Below, piece by piece: positions 26,275-36,955 of a stretch of DNA of 64,000 bases (positions within the stretch are counted from its first letter, which is position 1; each line of letters starts with the position of its first letter). The notes under the pieces are model-generated. The model worked only from the letters and a program-made list of their open reading frames with translations, ran no database searches and was not told the origin of the DNA. Source of the stretch: Nannochloropsis oceanica (lineage: Eukaryota > Sar > Eustigmatophyceae > Eustigmatales > Monodopsidaceae); the NCBI GenBank assembly GCA_004519485.1, contig CP038118.1, forward strand, positions 62,001-126,000. The letters are read 5' to 3'. The translations under genes and the position numbers were made by a program.

Positions 26275-26374
26275 NNNNNNNNNNNNNNNNNNNNNNNNNN
26301 NNNNNNNNNNNNNNNNNNNNNNNNNNNNNNNNNNNNNNNNNNNNNNNNNNNNNNNNNNNNNNNNNNNNNNNNNN
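26275..26374. other. Assembly gap of exactly 100 N
   Basis: One hundred N bases, the conventional size for a gap of unknown length. On the left the repeat is GGGA and on the right CCCT. The gap separates the 5'-truncated DPP-like gene (-) from the 5'-truncated copper ATPase (+), so both N-terminal halves must lie inside it if the scaffold is correct. Confidence 0.97.
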
Positions 26375-26401
26375 CTTTCTTCCTCCTTCCCCCCCCTATA
26401 G

Positions 26402-28697
26402 GGTCGTGTCGCCGTGGGTAATGCTCGCTTTTTGGAGGAGGCCGAGGGACTCTCCCTCTCCTCCCTCCTCTCCTCCCTCCCCACCTACCCCCCTCCCTCC
26501 CTTCCTCCCTCCCTCCCTGAGAGCAGCAACGACGACGGATATGGAAGTGGAAACGGACGGTCATCAAGGCTGGGGGGGAGGGCGGGAGGGAGGAAGGGAA
26601 GGAGGAGAAGCGTGGCAGATGCTCGCCGGGCCCTCGAGGCACGAGGGAAGACAGTTGTTTTCGTGACGGCGGAGGGCAGGTAGGGAGGGAGGGAGAGAGA
26701 GAGGGATGGAGGGAAAGAGGAAGACAATCCCTTGGGAAACAAGCGGTGAAATCCAGTGGATGCCTTCATATCACTCCCTCACTCCCTCACTCCCTCCCTC
26801 CCTCTCTAGGCTGCAAGGGCTGTTGGCCGTGTCGGACAAACCGCGACCGGAAGCTACCCGGACGGTGGCAGCGCTGCAGAGGATGGGCATCGAGGTAGGT
26901 GGGAGGCAGGGGAGGGAGGGAGCGGAGAAGGGAAAGAAGGAGGGAAGGAAGCAGGGAGGGAGGGTTGCCCTCCTGGTGTAAAGATGCTCGCGGGTGGGTG
27001 TCGTTCTTCTTCTGCTGCTGCTGCTGCTGCTGCAGCTATTGAGAGAGGTGTTTGTCGTACTGCTGCTGCTGCTGCTCCTGTTCGTGCCGTAGTCTGACAC
27101 AGAGAAGCCCGACATTTTCATTCCCTCCCTCTCCCCAATCGTCTCAGGTCTGGATGCTCACGGGCGACTCGTCCGCAGCTGCCGAAGCAGTGGCGCAGGG
27201 CATGGGCATCCGCCACGTCCAAGCCGGGACGCTGCCCGGCCAGAAGGCGAAGAGAGTGCAGGCACTGCAGGTACAGAGGGAGGGAGGGAGGGAGGGAGGG
27301 AGGGAGGGAGGGAGGGAGGGAGAAAGCTTCTCCTACCAGTCCAGGGATCCACTTCCCATTTGTGTCGTAAAATAGAAAATAGAACAAAAACCGACGACAA
27401 CCACCGCAACGCCCTCCCTCCCTCCCTCTCCCCTTTCCTCCCTCCCTCCCTCCCTAGGCACAAGGCCACCGCGTGTGTATGGTTGGCGATGGCATCAACG
27501 ACTCGCCGGCTTTGGCTCAGGCGGACGTGGGAGTGGCGATTGGAGCCGGTGCCCAGGTAGGTAGGTAGGGAGGGAGGGAGGGAGGGAGGGAGGGAGGGAG
27601 GCAGGGAGGGAGACAGGGAGGATGGAACGTCGGAATCGGCTTTATGCCAGCATGGCCCGGCTTTCGTTTCACATGGCATGACTTTTATTCCTCCTTCGCT
27701 CTTTCGCTCGCTCCCTCCCTCCCTCTCTTTCAGGTGGCCTGCGAAGCGGCAGACTTGGTCCTTCTCCACAACTCCCTCTCTGACGTGGTCACGGCCTTGC
27801 ACCTCGCCCGCACTGTCTTTCGCCGCATTCAACTTAACATGCTTTGGGCTTTGGGATATAACGTGATTGGGATTCCTTTGGCGGCCGGCGCGTTTCTCCC
27901 GTTGGTAGGATGGAGGCTTCCCCCCGGCTACTCAGGTAGGAAACGAGGAAGGGAGGGAGGGAGGGAGCGAAGGAGGGAGGGAGGACCTCGCGCATCCTGC
28001 TCCACATGCGCCTGTGGTGCTTAGGATTTGTTCTTAATGCTTCTCCCATTGGTCTTCCAGTCGGACTTTCGCTTCCTTCATCTCACCTTCCCATCCCTTC
28101 CCCCCTCCATTCTTCCCTCTCTCCCTAGGCCTGGCAATGATCATGTCTTCCCTCTCGGTTGTTGTCTCTTCCCTCGCCCTGCGCATGTATCGGCGGCCGG
28201 ATCTTGATACCATAGGGCGGACCCGATCCCTGCACTCCCTGCGGCACGGAGCGAGGGAAGGAGGGAGGGAGAGAGAGGCGTCACAATTGCAGCCCCTGGT
28301 GCTTGGTGAAAATGGAGGGGACGAAGGAGGGGACGAGGAAGAAGGTGGTGCAAGGAGAGGGCGACAGCAAGGGCATTGGCGCATGGATACAAACGGTTTG
28401 GTCGGTTCCCCCTCCCTCTCCCTCGCCTCAGAACGTGCCCGCGCCAGCATGACGCATCGTGCAACCTCCCAGCTCTCGCGGGTCTCTCGCCTGTGGCAAC
28501 GCTTGCGGGGATACTCGCAGCTGGAGGAGGAAGGCGCAGGGAGAGAGGGCGAGGACAAAGGAGGAGGATTAGGTGGTTTGTCGTCCTTGGAGAGGAGGGA
28601 GGGAGAAGAGGGGGGAAGGGGGGGGGGGAGGAGTATTATGATGATTCAGCTAGGCCGGGAGGGCAATTCTGGTGGGGGACACCGGGACTCAGTTTAG
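26402..28697 (+). CDS. Cu(I)-transporting P1B-type ATPase, C-terminal half
   Basis: Exons 26402-26679, 26810-26897, 27148-27270, 27458-27556, 27734-27935 and 28129-28697 join in frame. They encode the end of the ATP-binding domain ([13 protein letters not shown]), the P-domain ([18 protein letters not shown] and the hinge [18 protein letters not shown]), then [11 protein letters not shown]. Two final membrane helices follow. The first has [14 protein letters not shown] with the Tyr-Asn pair, the second [16 protein letters not shown] with Met-Ser-Ser. Those residues mark copper-specific P1B-1 ATPases (CopA, HMA5, ATP7). The enzyme exports Cu(I) from the cytosol or loads it into the secretory or plastid compartment. 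Unusual are a low-complexity insert in the N-domain (residues about 15-65 of this fragment) and a 165-residue hydrophilic tail. The metal-binding domains, first six helices and DKTGT phosphorylation site are lost in the N gap. Confidence 0.92.
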
Positions 28698-29683
28698 ATC
28701 TTCGTTATAAAGGAAGGAGAGTGTCAAAATGTCTTGCTGCTTGGCATGTCACAAAGAATCAATTGGAAAACATGAAGTGTCACTTCAAAATTGGAACAGA
28801 AGGCCTTCCCTGCCTCTATGTCCTCAACACAACATAGTATATCATCGAAAGCCAAACAAAACCAACCCCTCCCTCGCCCTTCTACGAAGTAAAAAACAGA
28901 ATAGTACGCGCTACCCTCGATTTTCTACTTGTTTTCTGTGTGCGCTTGCTTTCTTCCCCCTTCTCTTGTGTGTGTGCGTTGCTATTGTGATTTGCCCCTT
29001 ACTTACATGCATGTATATTTACATTTATATTTTATTGTATAGAGGATCTTCTCACGCTATTGTCTCACAAACAAGACGCTCTGTGTCTCATAGATACAAA
29101 TAGTTCGCGCATTTTTTTTCTTTTTTTAAAAGGGCATGTGTCTTTACCTCTCTCTTTGCTTGACAAAGGAATTGTCGCATATGAAAACTCAATCAATATC
29201 GTACCTTATCCGCGTTTGTCCGAAAGTGAAGCCATCGCGTCCGCACGTAAGCATTGAATCTTATGTCGAGTTTATGGTGGCGGTTTGGGTTCAATTTCAA
29301 GCGACCGTTTCTCCAACGGAACGCATCACTCCCAATCCTTCTTTCCTGTCTCTCTTCTTCCGAGGCGTATCCACGGGAAACCACCTCTTGGTCTGACGAT
29401 ATTTCGTCTGACAAGCAAGCAGATAGTGCTAGAGCTATAGGCTTCAGATAAATACAAATGCAAGACAGCCTTTCGTTCCCTCGATCCACTTTTACTCTCG
29501 CGTTGCAGCTCTTGGCGTCGTTTTTCGCCCCGGGCGATCTGCATGTGCGGGAATCTTCCCAAGGATATCTTGTTTAATGCGGTGCTGCGACGACACCACC
29601 CTCTTCTAGTGACCATTCCTTGTTGCATCTTCACTCACACGCCTCCCTTTAACTCTCACATACAAACATACGCACACGTAAAC
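28698..29683. other. Intergenic, no gene recognised
   Basis: Non-repetitive, A+T-richer DNA between the copper ATPase and the FG-GAP gene, both on the plus strand. It holds the 3' flank of the first and the promoter and leader of the second. No recognisable coding or RNA gene. Confidence 0.5.
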
Positions 29684-29731
29684 ATGGCTAGGACGACTCA
29701 GAGCTGCCATCCCGCACACACAGCACCTTGA
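29684..29731 (+). promoter_or_regulatory. Short upstream open reading frame before the FG-GAP gene
   Basis: An ATG (context AACATGG) opens a 15-codon frame, MARTTQSCHPAHTAP, that ends with TGA at 29729-29731, five bases before the main ATG at 29737. If both lie on the mature leader, it could lower translation of the main frame or support reinitiation. The transcription start is unknown. Confidence 0.4.
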
Positions 29732-29736
29732 CGACA

Positions 29737-32392
29737 ATGGATTACTTATCAGGTCCTCGTAAGGGAAGTGGGGGCGCAGGGGCTAACGATCTCAACAGTC
29801 CAGGTCTCGTCTTTCGAGGACGAGGAGGTACGCCGCGGGCGGCTTCCGATCCCAATGGCTTTGAGGTGCAGGTCGACCTTGAGACGCCGCAGACGGCCGC
29901 GGGAATGGGGGGGAGCAATAAAGTAGGCCCTGGACGCACATCTGCTGGATCGGGTGCAAGCGCAGGAGTACCGTACATGCACCAGCAAGGCATGGCGCCG
30001 CCAGAGGTACGTGTTCAAAGAAGGAGGATAGGGAGGGAGGGCTTGGAATTTCGCTCGTAGCTCTAATCTTGTAATAAAGCGACTTGATGTGAGGCTTCCT
30101 GCATGCTTTATAGATCAATAGAGCATTTCATATACAATACATGTCCGCATCACATGTTCACGGTCTAGTAATCGCCCACATAGCCAGTAAACCACTGCTT
30201 GCTATCGATACAGCCCCCCTCCCCACATGCCTGGGCTCGCTTTCCTATCTTAATTTATAACCCGCAATAACAGAAATAGATTAGTCTCTCTTCTACACAT
30301 CTCTTACTTTACAATACAAGTGCATTGATCTGTTGGTCTCATCCTCCCTCCCCCCCCTCTCTCACGTTCATTATCTCCGCACCACAAACCACAGTGGCAA
30401 ACGCAAACCGCCAACGAGCACAATGTCGTTGCCCCTCCCCGCCGCGGGTCTTCTCTTTCCGCTTCAGCATCTGCATATGAAAACGACAAGAACAAGAAAA
30501 CAAGACCATCTTTCTCTTCCTCCTCTTCCTCCTCTGCCTCTGCACTCAACGGGGGCAGCACCCTGAAGAGCCTTTTGGCCGGTGCCTGCCTCACATGCTG
30601 CTTCTTCGGCATCCTCTTCACAGTCGGATTTTTTGATGGCAATAAGACCAACTCCTCCGCTCATGTTTACGGTCGCCCCCGTTCTACCTCCTCCGTCTCC
30701 TCCTCCTCTTCCCCCCTGAGCATGACGGACCTCCCTGTTGGTTCGAAACGCTCCCTCCGCGGCTCCGTCACCAACAGCGTCATTACAAGCGAAGGTACGC
30801 GCATCCTGCAGACAGCCGTGGACCACCACCATTCTCGTGTTATCTTTGTGCCAGCCCGTGAACCATTTTCGCGCAGGAACATTCATCATTTCGCGAAGCA
30901 TGGAGAGGCGGTTGGGATGGGGGGACACCGAAACGAGACAGACAACGTGCGTGCGATCCACGTGGATGACATGGAGGAATTCGTAGAGGAGCGGCGGGAA
31001 TATGTGAGGCATCCGGATGATGTATTGATGCGGCGTGAAGATTACGTAGATCATGACGTGGAGTTGGACGAACTCTTGGAGGAGGTGAAGCTGCCCTTCC
31101 CGTTCATATCCACGGGGGGTTCCCACAAAGTGGTTACAGCACACGGCATCGATGACCATCACGATGCGGAGGCTCACGATTATTTTGGCTCGTCCATGAC
31201 GAATATGGGGAAGAATGCCAAGACGGGCTTGACGACCATTGCGGTGGGTGCGCCCGGGGCCTTGGACACGAGCGGAATTGTCTACTTTGTGGAAGTCAAC
31301 GCTGAGGGCGAGGTGGAGGATTACACATACCTGACACATGAAGATTTCGAAGAGGCCGTGAACGAGGAAATGAGAGGAAGGAGGCAAGGAAAGAACGGGG
31401 GATGGGGACCTAACACGGCCTTGGGATGGGCGCTGGAGAATGTTGGCGATTTAGACGGGGACGGGGTCAATGACCTGGCCGTGGGCGCACTCGGCTACCC
31501 GGGGGGGAGCTCCAAGGGTGCCGTGTTCATTTTCTTCTTGACAGAAGATCACGGAATTAAAAGCCACACAGTGATCACGCAGGATATGGGTGGCTTTCCG
31601 CACACGTTGAATGAGCACTGGCGCTTTGGGTCCTCTCTGACGCGGTTGGGGGACTTGGACGGGGATGGCGTGACGGAGCTTGCGGTTGGTGCCATGGGCA
31701 TGGGCAAGGAGCGTGGGGGGGTCTTCATCCTCTTTCTCAATAAGGATGGAAGCGTAAAGAACACCCAACTCATCTCCTCGCTACACGGTTGGGACCACAA
31801 ATTGAGCGTACAGGACCAGTTTGGCTCGGCGGTACGTGGGATCGGAGACTTAGATGGGGATGGCATTCCCGATATGGTTGTATCGGGGGATGGGTTCCCT
31901 TCGGGTGAGGGGTTCGGTGCAGTGTGGGTCCTTTTCCTGAACATTGACGGCTCGGTCAAATATTGGCGTCGCCTGGACGAGATGGACATGGCTTTGGAAG
32001 CCGAAGCCTTATTTGGTGCCTCTATTGCGAACATGGGTGACTTGAATGGGGATGGACTACCGGAACTGTTGGTGGGCGCACCCGGCATGCATGAATTGAG
32101 CGGAGAAGCGTACATTATTTCTTTGAACAAGGACGGCAAAATTCAGCACTTTAAGGCGCTGACGGAGGACGACCACGAGCTGGACGAGTTGGTGAATACG
32201 AACGACGAGTTTGGGTGGTCGGTCGCCAGCCTCGGGGACTTGGATGGGGATGGAATTCCGGACTTGGCTGTTGCCGCTGAAACTTCACCGAGCCACACCA
32301 ATGTGCCGTCGATCCACATGATCTACCTGGCGCCACAGGATATGGGTGCGAAAGAGGCAGCGGCACAAGACCCCAGGCGTCGTTTGCGATAG
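29737..32392 (+). CDS. Single-pass membrane protein with FG-GAP (integrin-alpha-like) propeller
   Basis: Exon 29737-30006 (90 codons) joins in phase to exon 30395-32392, for 755 residues. Residues 1-145 are a Gly/Ser-rich cytosolic N-terminus. A hydrophobic segment (about 148-170, with CLTCCFFGILFTVGF) acts as a signal anchor, predicting a type II protein. After a linker with acidic and histidine-rich stretches come at least five FG-GAP repeats. Each has a calcium-loop motif: GDLDGDGVNDLAVGA, GDLDGDGVTELAVGA, GDLDGDGIPDMVVSG, GDLNGDGLPELLVGA and GDLDGDGIPDLAVAA. A more degenerate first blade (TGLTTIAVGAPGA) precedes them. Together they would form a six- or seven-bladed Ca-binding propeller like that of integrin alpha chains, facing the lumen or cell surface. 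A role in adhesion or cell-wall contact is inference. Coding sequence in exon 2 is free of the GGGA repeat. Confidence 0.88.
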
Positions 32393-32723
32393 GGGGATCT
32401 TGATAGGGGATCATGATAAGACGGAAGCATTTTTCTGTTTCAAAACAGGGGAGAGCAAACGAATAAAATCGAGATGGGGAGTGAGGGAAGCAGAAATCAC
32501 CTGTCGGTGCTGGTAGCGCGCCGTGATCAGTCGAGGAATAGAGAGTGAAAAGAGGCACAAGACAGTCATCATAACAACGTGAAGCGCGATTTGATGTGCG
32601 TGTGATAAAATAGAATTTGACACGAGCCGTTGTAGTTCGCCAACATGTGTGTGTGACAAGCAAACGAAAAGAGAATGGGAAAATATCGTTTCGAGCCTCG
32701 CCAATTTCCTTTTATTCTGCATT
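32393..32723. other. 3' flank of the FG-GAP gene
   Basis: About 330 bases after the stop with no coding signal. Several AATAAA-like elements occur (for example near 32461), any of which could serve in 3'-end formation. Confidence 0.4.
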
Positions 32724-33131
32724 TTAACCAGCAATCGTCCCACATACATGCGTACCATGCCCGCTTCCATCCGTCTTATCCATACCTAACAAGTACTGCA
32801 CGACCTTTCTCTGTTTGTTATCGAAAGATCCGATATTCGAATAGGAAAAGACAGATGGGTCACTCACTCCTCCTCCTCGTTTCCCGGGAGTTTGGCGGAG
32901 CCAACAATTGTTTACATCCAATCCCGTATCACTCACCACTACAACTTGCCCCCTCCCCTTTAGTCCCGCCGTCCACAGCGGCGTAAACGTCTTTGTACCG
33001 AACTGCGCTATCCCACCACTGTTCGCTCCGGATGCATGTATCATCGCTGAATATATGCACAGTAGTTTGTGATCTAGTGCAGTGTGGGTCGATGGGGCAG
33101 CCGATGTACCGACAGCAGCAAGACCAGGCAT
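32724..33131 (-). pseudogene. Fragment of an S8 (subtilisin/kexin-type) serine peptidase
   Basis: A 135-codon minus-strand frame carries the first two active-site regions of the S8 family. GQVVVVSDTGLDVNNCWL holds the catalytic Asp and GSGHGTHVCGTIAG the catalytic His. Upstream, GIAQFGTKTFTPLWTAGLKG fits the segment that precedes the Asp in eukaryotic secreted subtilases. The frame stops right after TIAG, and neither the oxyanion Asn nor the Ser region (GTSMA) is found downstream in the window. The weak GTTAAA after the His motif could be a donor, but no receiving exon is visible. No signal peptide or propeptide is seen. The simplest reading is a truncated gene copy. Confidence 0.68.
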
Positions 33132-33696
33132 GGGACGCTCAGGTTCAAGTCAATGAGCTCAATCACACACGATATTCCCTCGTTTCCTCCCCCCCATGAC
33201 TTTTATCGCCGTGATCAACCGATTCCAATTTGACTCATCACCCTCAGAGAGTAAATGTTGGTCATTTGCTGAGTTCTGGCACACAGCTTTAGGGCTAGCT
33301 ACACTAGGTGGAGGAAGGGGGCGTTAAGGTGACGGAGCGCGACATGCCAAGTGGAACGAGGTTGGGATAGGAGGTGGGAGGACGAGCGGAAACGCAGAAG
33401 CCAAACAAAGGCGTGCAACTGCATGTGGAGAGAGGGGATCGTGGAAGGAGTGAGCAACAGCGAGAGGACGAGAGGAATTAAAAAAAAAAGAAGAAAAGCA
33501 GAGCACAGAGGGGAAAGATCAGTCTCAAGGCAGATTTTCGACCACCGAGAGATGAGACAAAAAGTGAAAGAGTAGTTAAGAGCTTCTTGCACTCGGTCGA
33601 AACTACAAAGGAAAAAGCCAAAAAAGGATATGTGCACTTTATTTTCCTGTGAGTTCACAGCCCGTTTCGTCACCCATCCAAGCTCAACCCATCTCT
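33132..33696. other. No gene recognised
   Basis: About 560 bases between the S8 fragment and the 3' end of the CRM gene. It includes a purine-rich patch (33340-33500) and an A-run near 33479-33490. Nothing coding is supported. Confidence 0.45.
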
Positions 33697-34374
33697 CTAC
33701 TCTTGCCCACCATTTCCTCCTCCTGGCAACGACACCTCGGGTAGGAGCATCTTTTTCCGCAAGGCCTCCATTTTGTCCGTTCGGCCGACCAAAAACTCTT
33801 TTCCCTTAACACGCAACAAGACACCCATCGGTTGGCTGGCGTTAGGAAGCGTGCCTGCCTTTAGTAACGCTTGCTCCGCCATTGCCTGCAGACCGTCGCT
33901 TACGGGCCCATTGACTTTGATGCGGACTACATTGTGCGCGTCGAGGAGTTCACGGAGGGAGTTGAGGTGGCTAGGCATAATACCTTTCATCCCCAAGCGG
34001 AGAAGAGGCTTGCGTTGCTCGTTCCAGAGAGAGTCCAAGACCTTTGGCGGGAAGAGCGGCGAGTTGTACTGTATGGGGGTAGGCTCGGGTTTAGGAGGCG
34101 GGACGCGAGGAGGTCTGTCTTCGAGGTCGTCCACGTTGTCTGAGGCGGAGGCACCGCGGAGGAGGGTTGCGGAGAGCCGGCCGGTAGTGGTGGTGGCGGT
34201 TGTTGTGGTGGGGGGGTTGGAAGGAGAAGCGACGGCAGCCAGACCGCTTCTTCTACTCCTGCTCCTGCAGCCGGACTGTACGGGAAGGGGGAGAAAGGCG
34301 TGCACCGGGACGATAACGACGATCAGGGGGAGGAAGAGGAGGAGGCTGGTGGTGGTGGTGGCGATGAGAGTCAT
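33697..34374 (-). CDS. Plastid-targeted protein with a CRM (YhbY-like) RNA-binding domain
   Basis: A single exon of 225 codons. The start MTLIATTTTSLLLFLPLIVV begins a strong signal peptide ending VPVHA|FLPLPV. The Phe right after the predicted cleavage site, followed by a Ser/Arg-rich transit-like stretch, is the bipartite plastid-import signature of stramenopiles. After a Pro-rich linker, residues about 130-215 contain LLRLGMKGIMPSHLNSLREL, VVRIKVNGPV and MGVLLRVKGKEFLVGR. They match the CRM fold of bacterial YhbY and plant CRS1/CAF splicing and ribosome-maturation proteins. A single-domain CRM protein of this size most resembles YhbY-type 50S assembly factors, so a role in plastid ribosome or RNA maturation is likely but inferred. 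It lies head-to-head with the dehydrogenase gene at 34793. Confidence 0.8.
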   Translation of the reverse strand: MTLIATTTTSLLLFLPLIVVIVPVHAFLPLPVQSGCRSRSRRSGLAAVASPSNPPTTTTATTTTGRLSATLLRGASASDNVDDLEDRPPRVPPPKPEPTPIQYNSPLFPPKVLDSLWNEQRKPLLRLGMKGIMPSHLNSLRELLDAHNVVRIKVNGPVSDGLQAMAEQALLKAGTLPNASQPMGVLLRVKGKEFLVGRTDKMEALRKKMLLPEVSLPGGGNGGQE

Positions 34375-34792
34375 GATGATATTCGCGTTGAAGTTGGCTG
34401 GGCCGCCCGAAAGTGAAAGGGAGGGGAAGGGCTCTTGTACCTGTGTGTCGCAGGGTGATTGGTGTATGAGAATGGAGAGAATGGCAAGATTATTTAGCTT
34501 GTGGTGTGGGGAGGACTGAAAAAAGAACACAACCCGAGGGAAAGCAAGCAAAAGGCAAAGCCAAGCGTTCTCCTTCGCCGACACACTGCCACCGAAAAAC
34601 GTTGATGACACATGAGCTTCGCCCTTTGTTCTGGGCCTGGTGCGTCTACCACTGCAGGCCGCCAAGCCACAGGCCTCGCATGCAGTGGCACTTCGAGACC
34701 ATACCTTATTTGCCACATTTCCCAACCATATTGTGCAGTGTCAGCTCAACTCGAACAAAATCATCGTCACTAGCCTCGTGGACTCCATTCTG
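34375..34792. promoter_or_regulatory. Shared divergent promoter region, 418 bases
   Basis: Separates the start codons of the CRM gene (-) and the methylmalonate-semialdehyde dehydrogenase gene (+). It is short enough that both promoters must share it. No TATA element is evident. Confidence 0.55.
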
Positions 34793-36914
34793 ATGCTTCG
34801 ACGCTTCGTCTTCACCTCCTCCTCCTCGTCCTCCTCCTCGCTCCTCATCCTCCGCACCACCACAACCACTCCTTCTCGCCGTGGCTTTGCTGTTGCAGCC
34901 GCCGGCGACGTCGCCGCTCAGCGCATCACCCATGACAACAAACACAACAGCAGGGAGGACAGCTCGCTCCACGCGGCGGTACGTCCCTTCTTGCTCCCTC
35001 GACCCTTCAATTTGACTTGAACCCCTTCCTCTTCCCTGCGCTCACCTTCTTCTATCCCTCATTCTTTTCCGCCTCCTCAGCCGGCCATTCCCAATTTTAT
35101 CAACGGCGTGTCTGTGCCCTCCAAAACTCGGAAGTGGATCCCCCTGCGAAATCCCGCCACACAAGAGCTGTTGGGGCGAGTGCCAGAGAGCACCCAGGGA
35201 GAGGTAGGAAGGAGGAGGAAATAAAGTAGGAAACGTGATGGGAAAGATTTGAGAAATATTAAATTGTAGCGTGTCTTTCTATTGCGGAGCGCCGCCACGC
35301 GGATTTTGGGGGAGGGCGGCTTGCCCTAGAGCTCATAAGGGGAGGCAGGAAGGAGGGAGGCAGGGAGGGAGGGATTGAGGCGCATGGCCACAAATGCGAG
35401 CCTGTGAATCACACTCATTGATGTCCTTACACGTGTGTAACTATAAATGCACTCATCTCGACACTTTCATACAGCTGGACGCGGCCGTCGCTGCCGCCTC
35501 TGCTGCGTTCCCCGCTTGGCGTGACACCCCCGTGCAGCAACGACAGCGGGTCATGTTCAAGTTACAGCATTTGATTCGCGAAAGAACAGATGACTTAGCA
35601 GAGAGCATCACGCGGGAGCAGGTGAGGGAAATGGAGGGGAGGAAGGGTGGGAGGAATGGGAGGGTGGGAAGAAAGGAAACAGAAAGCGCGTGAGGTAGCG
35701 ACGCGACCGAAGGAAAATGATGGTTTATTTGCGTGGAAAGGAGGAAGGAAGGAAGGAAGGGAGGGAGGGAGGGAGGGAGGGAGGGGAATGAGGAATGGTA
35801 TGTGACACTCATCGAATGGAGAATGTTGTACCTGCCTTTACGTCTGATGTACCTCATTATAATGACCAACGTATCCTAATACACTGACCAATAATAGTAA
35901 TAGAATGGAGACCAATATATCCTAATCAATATATCCTAATAGTAATAGAATGGTGACCAATATATCCGAATACTATGACATAACCAGGGCAAGACCCTGG
36001 CCGATGCCCGGGGGGACGTATTCAGGGGCTTGGAGGTGGTGGAGATGACGTGCGGAACTGCCTCCATGATGATGGGCGAGACTGTGGAAGGACTTGCGGA
36101 TGGTGAGGGAGGGAGGGAGGGGGAGAGGGAGGGAGAGAGGGAGGGATACCTTAGATGCTCACCCGTCTAGACTATGGAGGAGCCCGGGAATGATGAAGGA
36201 GGGAAGGAGGGAGGGATGAAGAGAGGGAGGGAAGAAGGAGCTAACGACATGAACCATTTATTTGATTTCTCTAAGCATTACGTCGTTTTCATCGATTGCA
36301 GGCGTCGACACTTATTCATATAAGCAGCCCCTTGGTGTCTGTGCCGGTACGTGCCACGTAGGGAGGGAAGGAGGGCAGGGAGGACGACAAAGTGATGTCC
36401 TGACACCTTCTGTGCATGCCCTCCCTCCCTCCCTCCCCCCCTGCCTCCCCCCCGGCCTCCTCCCCTCCCTCCCTTGCTTCCTCCCGTCTCATAGGCATCT
36501 GTCCCTTCAACTTCCCTGCCATGATTCCCCTGTGGATGTTCCCCGTGGCCGCCACCTGCGGCAACACCTACATCCTCAAGCCGTCGGAGAAGGATCCGGG
36601 CGCCGCCCTCATGCTCGCCGCCATGGCCGAGGAGGTCCGTCCCTCCCTCCGTGCCTCCCTCTGTCCCTCCCTCCCTTCTTCCCTCCCTCGCTTCCTCCCT
36701 CCCTCGCTTCCTTCAAACGCATACCTCCTCCCCTTCCTCCCCCCCCTCCTTCCTTCCCTCCCTCCCTCCAGGCCGGCCTCCCCCCGGGCGTACTGAACAT
36801 AGTGCATGGAACGCGCCACACTGTCGACTACCTCTGCGACAGCCCCAAGATCAAGGTGCCCCTCCCTCCCTCCCTCCCTCCCTCCCTCCCTCCCTCCTCC
36901 CCCCCCCCCCCCCC

Positions 36915-36955
<41 letters not shown>

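Noticed and set aside
32411-32770. 119-codon minus-strand frame next to the subtilase fragment, tested as the missing Ser half
   Set aside because: It has no GTSMA or Asn region and no subtilase-like sequence.
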